Of a stretch of DNA of 14,084 nt, positions 13,563-14,084 are shown piece after piece (the first letter of the stretch is position 1; every line of letters begins with the position of its first letter). This stretch comes from UBA1206 sp045600105. Its GTDB lineage: Bacteria; Bacillota; Clostridia; Oscillospirales; CAG-382. The stretch is from the NCBI GenBank assembly GCA_045600105.1, contig JAZRXG010000025.1, forward strand, positions 1 through 14,084. Direction: 5' to 3'. The position numbers and the translations under genes were made by a program. The notes below the pieces were generated by a model. It made no database searches. It worked only from the letters and a program-made list of their open reading frames with translations, and had not been told where the DNA came from.

Positions 13563-14084
13563 ATCTGCTTCCCGCGATGTTCAGCCACTCGGCGGATTCT
13601 TCACGCATCTTGTATTTGAGTATCTTGCCGGCGGCGTTCATCGGGAAGGCGGACACAAACTGAAAGTATCGGGGCACCTTATGGCGCGCCATGTGATCGG
13701 CGACATACTTCTTCATGTCCTCGACCGTCATCTCCTCGCCGTCCTTCAAAATGACGCAGGCCATAATCTCCTCGCCGTACTGCTCGTCCGGCACGCCGAT
13801 CACCTGCACGTCCTTGACCTTCGGATGCGTGTAGATAAATTCCTCGATCTCCTTCGGATAAATGTTCTCGCCGCCGCGGATAATCATGTCCTTCACACGG
13901 CCCGTGATGCGATAGTTGCCCTCCGGAGTCTTGCAGGCCAGATCGCCCGTGTGCAGCCAGCCGCCTTCGTCAATCGCCGAATGAGTGGCCTCGGGCATCT
14001 TGTAGTAGCCCTTCATAATGTTGTAGCCACGGGCAACAAACTCGCCGATAACACCGTCCGCCACTTCCTCGCCCGTTTCCGGAT
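13555..14084 (-). CDS. Acyl-CoA synthetase / AMP-forming ligase, C-terminal part
   Basis: The gene is cut by the right edge. The reading frame stays open to 14084, reading PETGEEVADGV at the edge, so no start codon is visible. About 176 residues remain, covering the end of the large domain and the mobile C-terminal domain of an AMP-forming ligase. Motifs are GWLHTGDLA, the hinge block YRITGRVKDMIIRGGENIYP followed by KEIE, the VIGVPDEQYGEE strand, and AAGKILKYKMRE with the expected catalytic lysine. Such enzymes activate a carboxylic acid as acyl-AMP and transfer it to CoA. The pattern is closest to fatty acyl-CoA synthetases, but the substrate cannot be read from this part. Codon use differs from the rest of the window: Lys is almost always AAG, Leu mostly CTG, Arg mostly CGC/CGT, and ATA/AGA are rare. 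Confidence 0.9.
   Translation of the reverse strand, partial: PETGEEVADGVIGEFVARGYNIMKGYYKMPEATHSAIDEGGWLHTGDLACKTPEGNYRITGRVKDMIIRGGENIYPKEIEEFIYTHPKVKDVQVIGVPDEQYGEEIMACVILKDGEEMTVEDMKKYVADHMARHKVPRYFQFVSAFPMNAAGKILKYKMREESAEWLNIAGSRFE

Noticed and set aside
14062..14064. GTG at 14064 as start of the acyl-CoA synthetase
   Set aside because: The frame continues to the window edge with family-typical sequence (PETGEEVADGVIGEF), so the gene is truncated and does not start there.
1..14084. CRISPR array, tRNA, rRNA or transposon
   Set aside because: No regularly spaced repeats with unique spacers, no cloverleaf or rRNA signatures, and no transposase motifs or terminal inverted repeats were seen on either strand.

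Overview
The window looks like a chromosomal segment of a Gram-positive, low-to-mid GC bacterium of the class Clostridia, probably an uncultured gut lineage. The evidence is a WalJ/YycJ-type metallo-hydrolase, a DacF-type D,D-carboxypeptidase, a short (445 aa) bacterial-type Pgi, a clostridial-type galactokinase carrying GNHTDH, small 'zinc-ribbon plus membrane' proteins, strong GGAGG ribosome binding sites and sigma-A-like promoters. There are no rRNA or tRNA genes, CRISPR arrays, transposases or phage genes. This is mostly housekeeping and surface/sugar metabolism sequence with several uncharacterised membrane proteins. The genus cannot be named from the sequence alone.

Layout. (1) 186-4428, minus strand: a tight operon read right to left, starting at a sigma-A-like promoter (4459-4487). 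It encodes a previously unlisted 24-residue membrane peptide, an SGNH/DUF4886-type hydrolase, galactokinase, a WalJ-like MBL hydrolase and an internally duplicated acidic protein of unknown function. Hairpins follow at the left edge. (2) 4495-5520, minus: a separate FkbM-type methyltransferase with an N-terminal Rossmann-like domain. (3) A 160 bp AT-rich divergent region holding an inverted repeat. (4) 5681-9345, plus: ADP-ribosylglycohydrolase-family protein, DacF-like D-Ala-D-Ala carboxypeptidase and glucose-6-phosphate isomerase, spaced as a likely transcription unit. (5) 9420-10240, plus: a two-gene unit with its own promoter, embedded in an 8 bp inverted repeat. It encodes a small P-loop protein and, overlapping by ATGA, a four-helix membrane protein. 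(6) 10311-11246, minus: a lipoprotein with C-terminal YDxxG repeats, convergent with unit 5 across a shared bidirectional terminator. (7) 11431-13479, plus: two paralogous proteins, each an N-terminal double-CxxC zinc ribbon, a low-complexity linker and four membrane helices, driven by a near-consensus promoter. (8) 13555 to the right edge, minus: the C-terminal part of an acyl-CoA synthetase/AMP-ligase, cut by the window, with codon use unlike the rest.

How the genes fit together. Unit 1 may couple removal of acyl groups from a glycan or sugar (SGNH hydrolase) with phosphorylation of the released galactose-like sugar, although no transporter or glycosidase is present. Unit 4 mixes envelope maturation (DacF) with central carbon metabolism (Pgi). 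The zinc-ribbon pair is the best candidate for an undescribed system: the two paralogs share topology and zinc-ribbon spacing, but their cytoplasmic linkers carry opposite net charge, one strongly acidic and one basic. Nothing here matches a known defence, secretion or biosynthetic system, and functional proposals beyond family level are inference.
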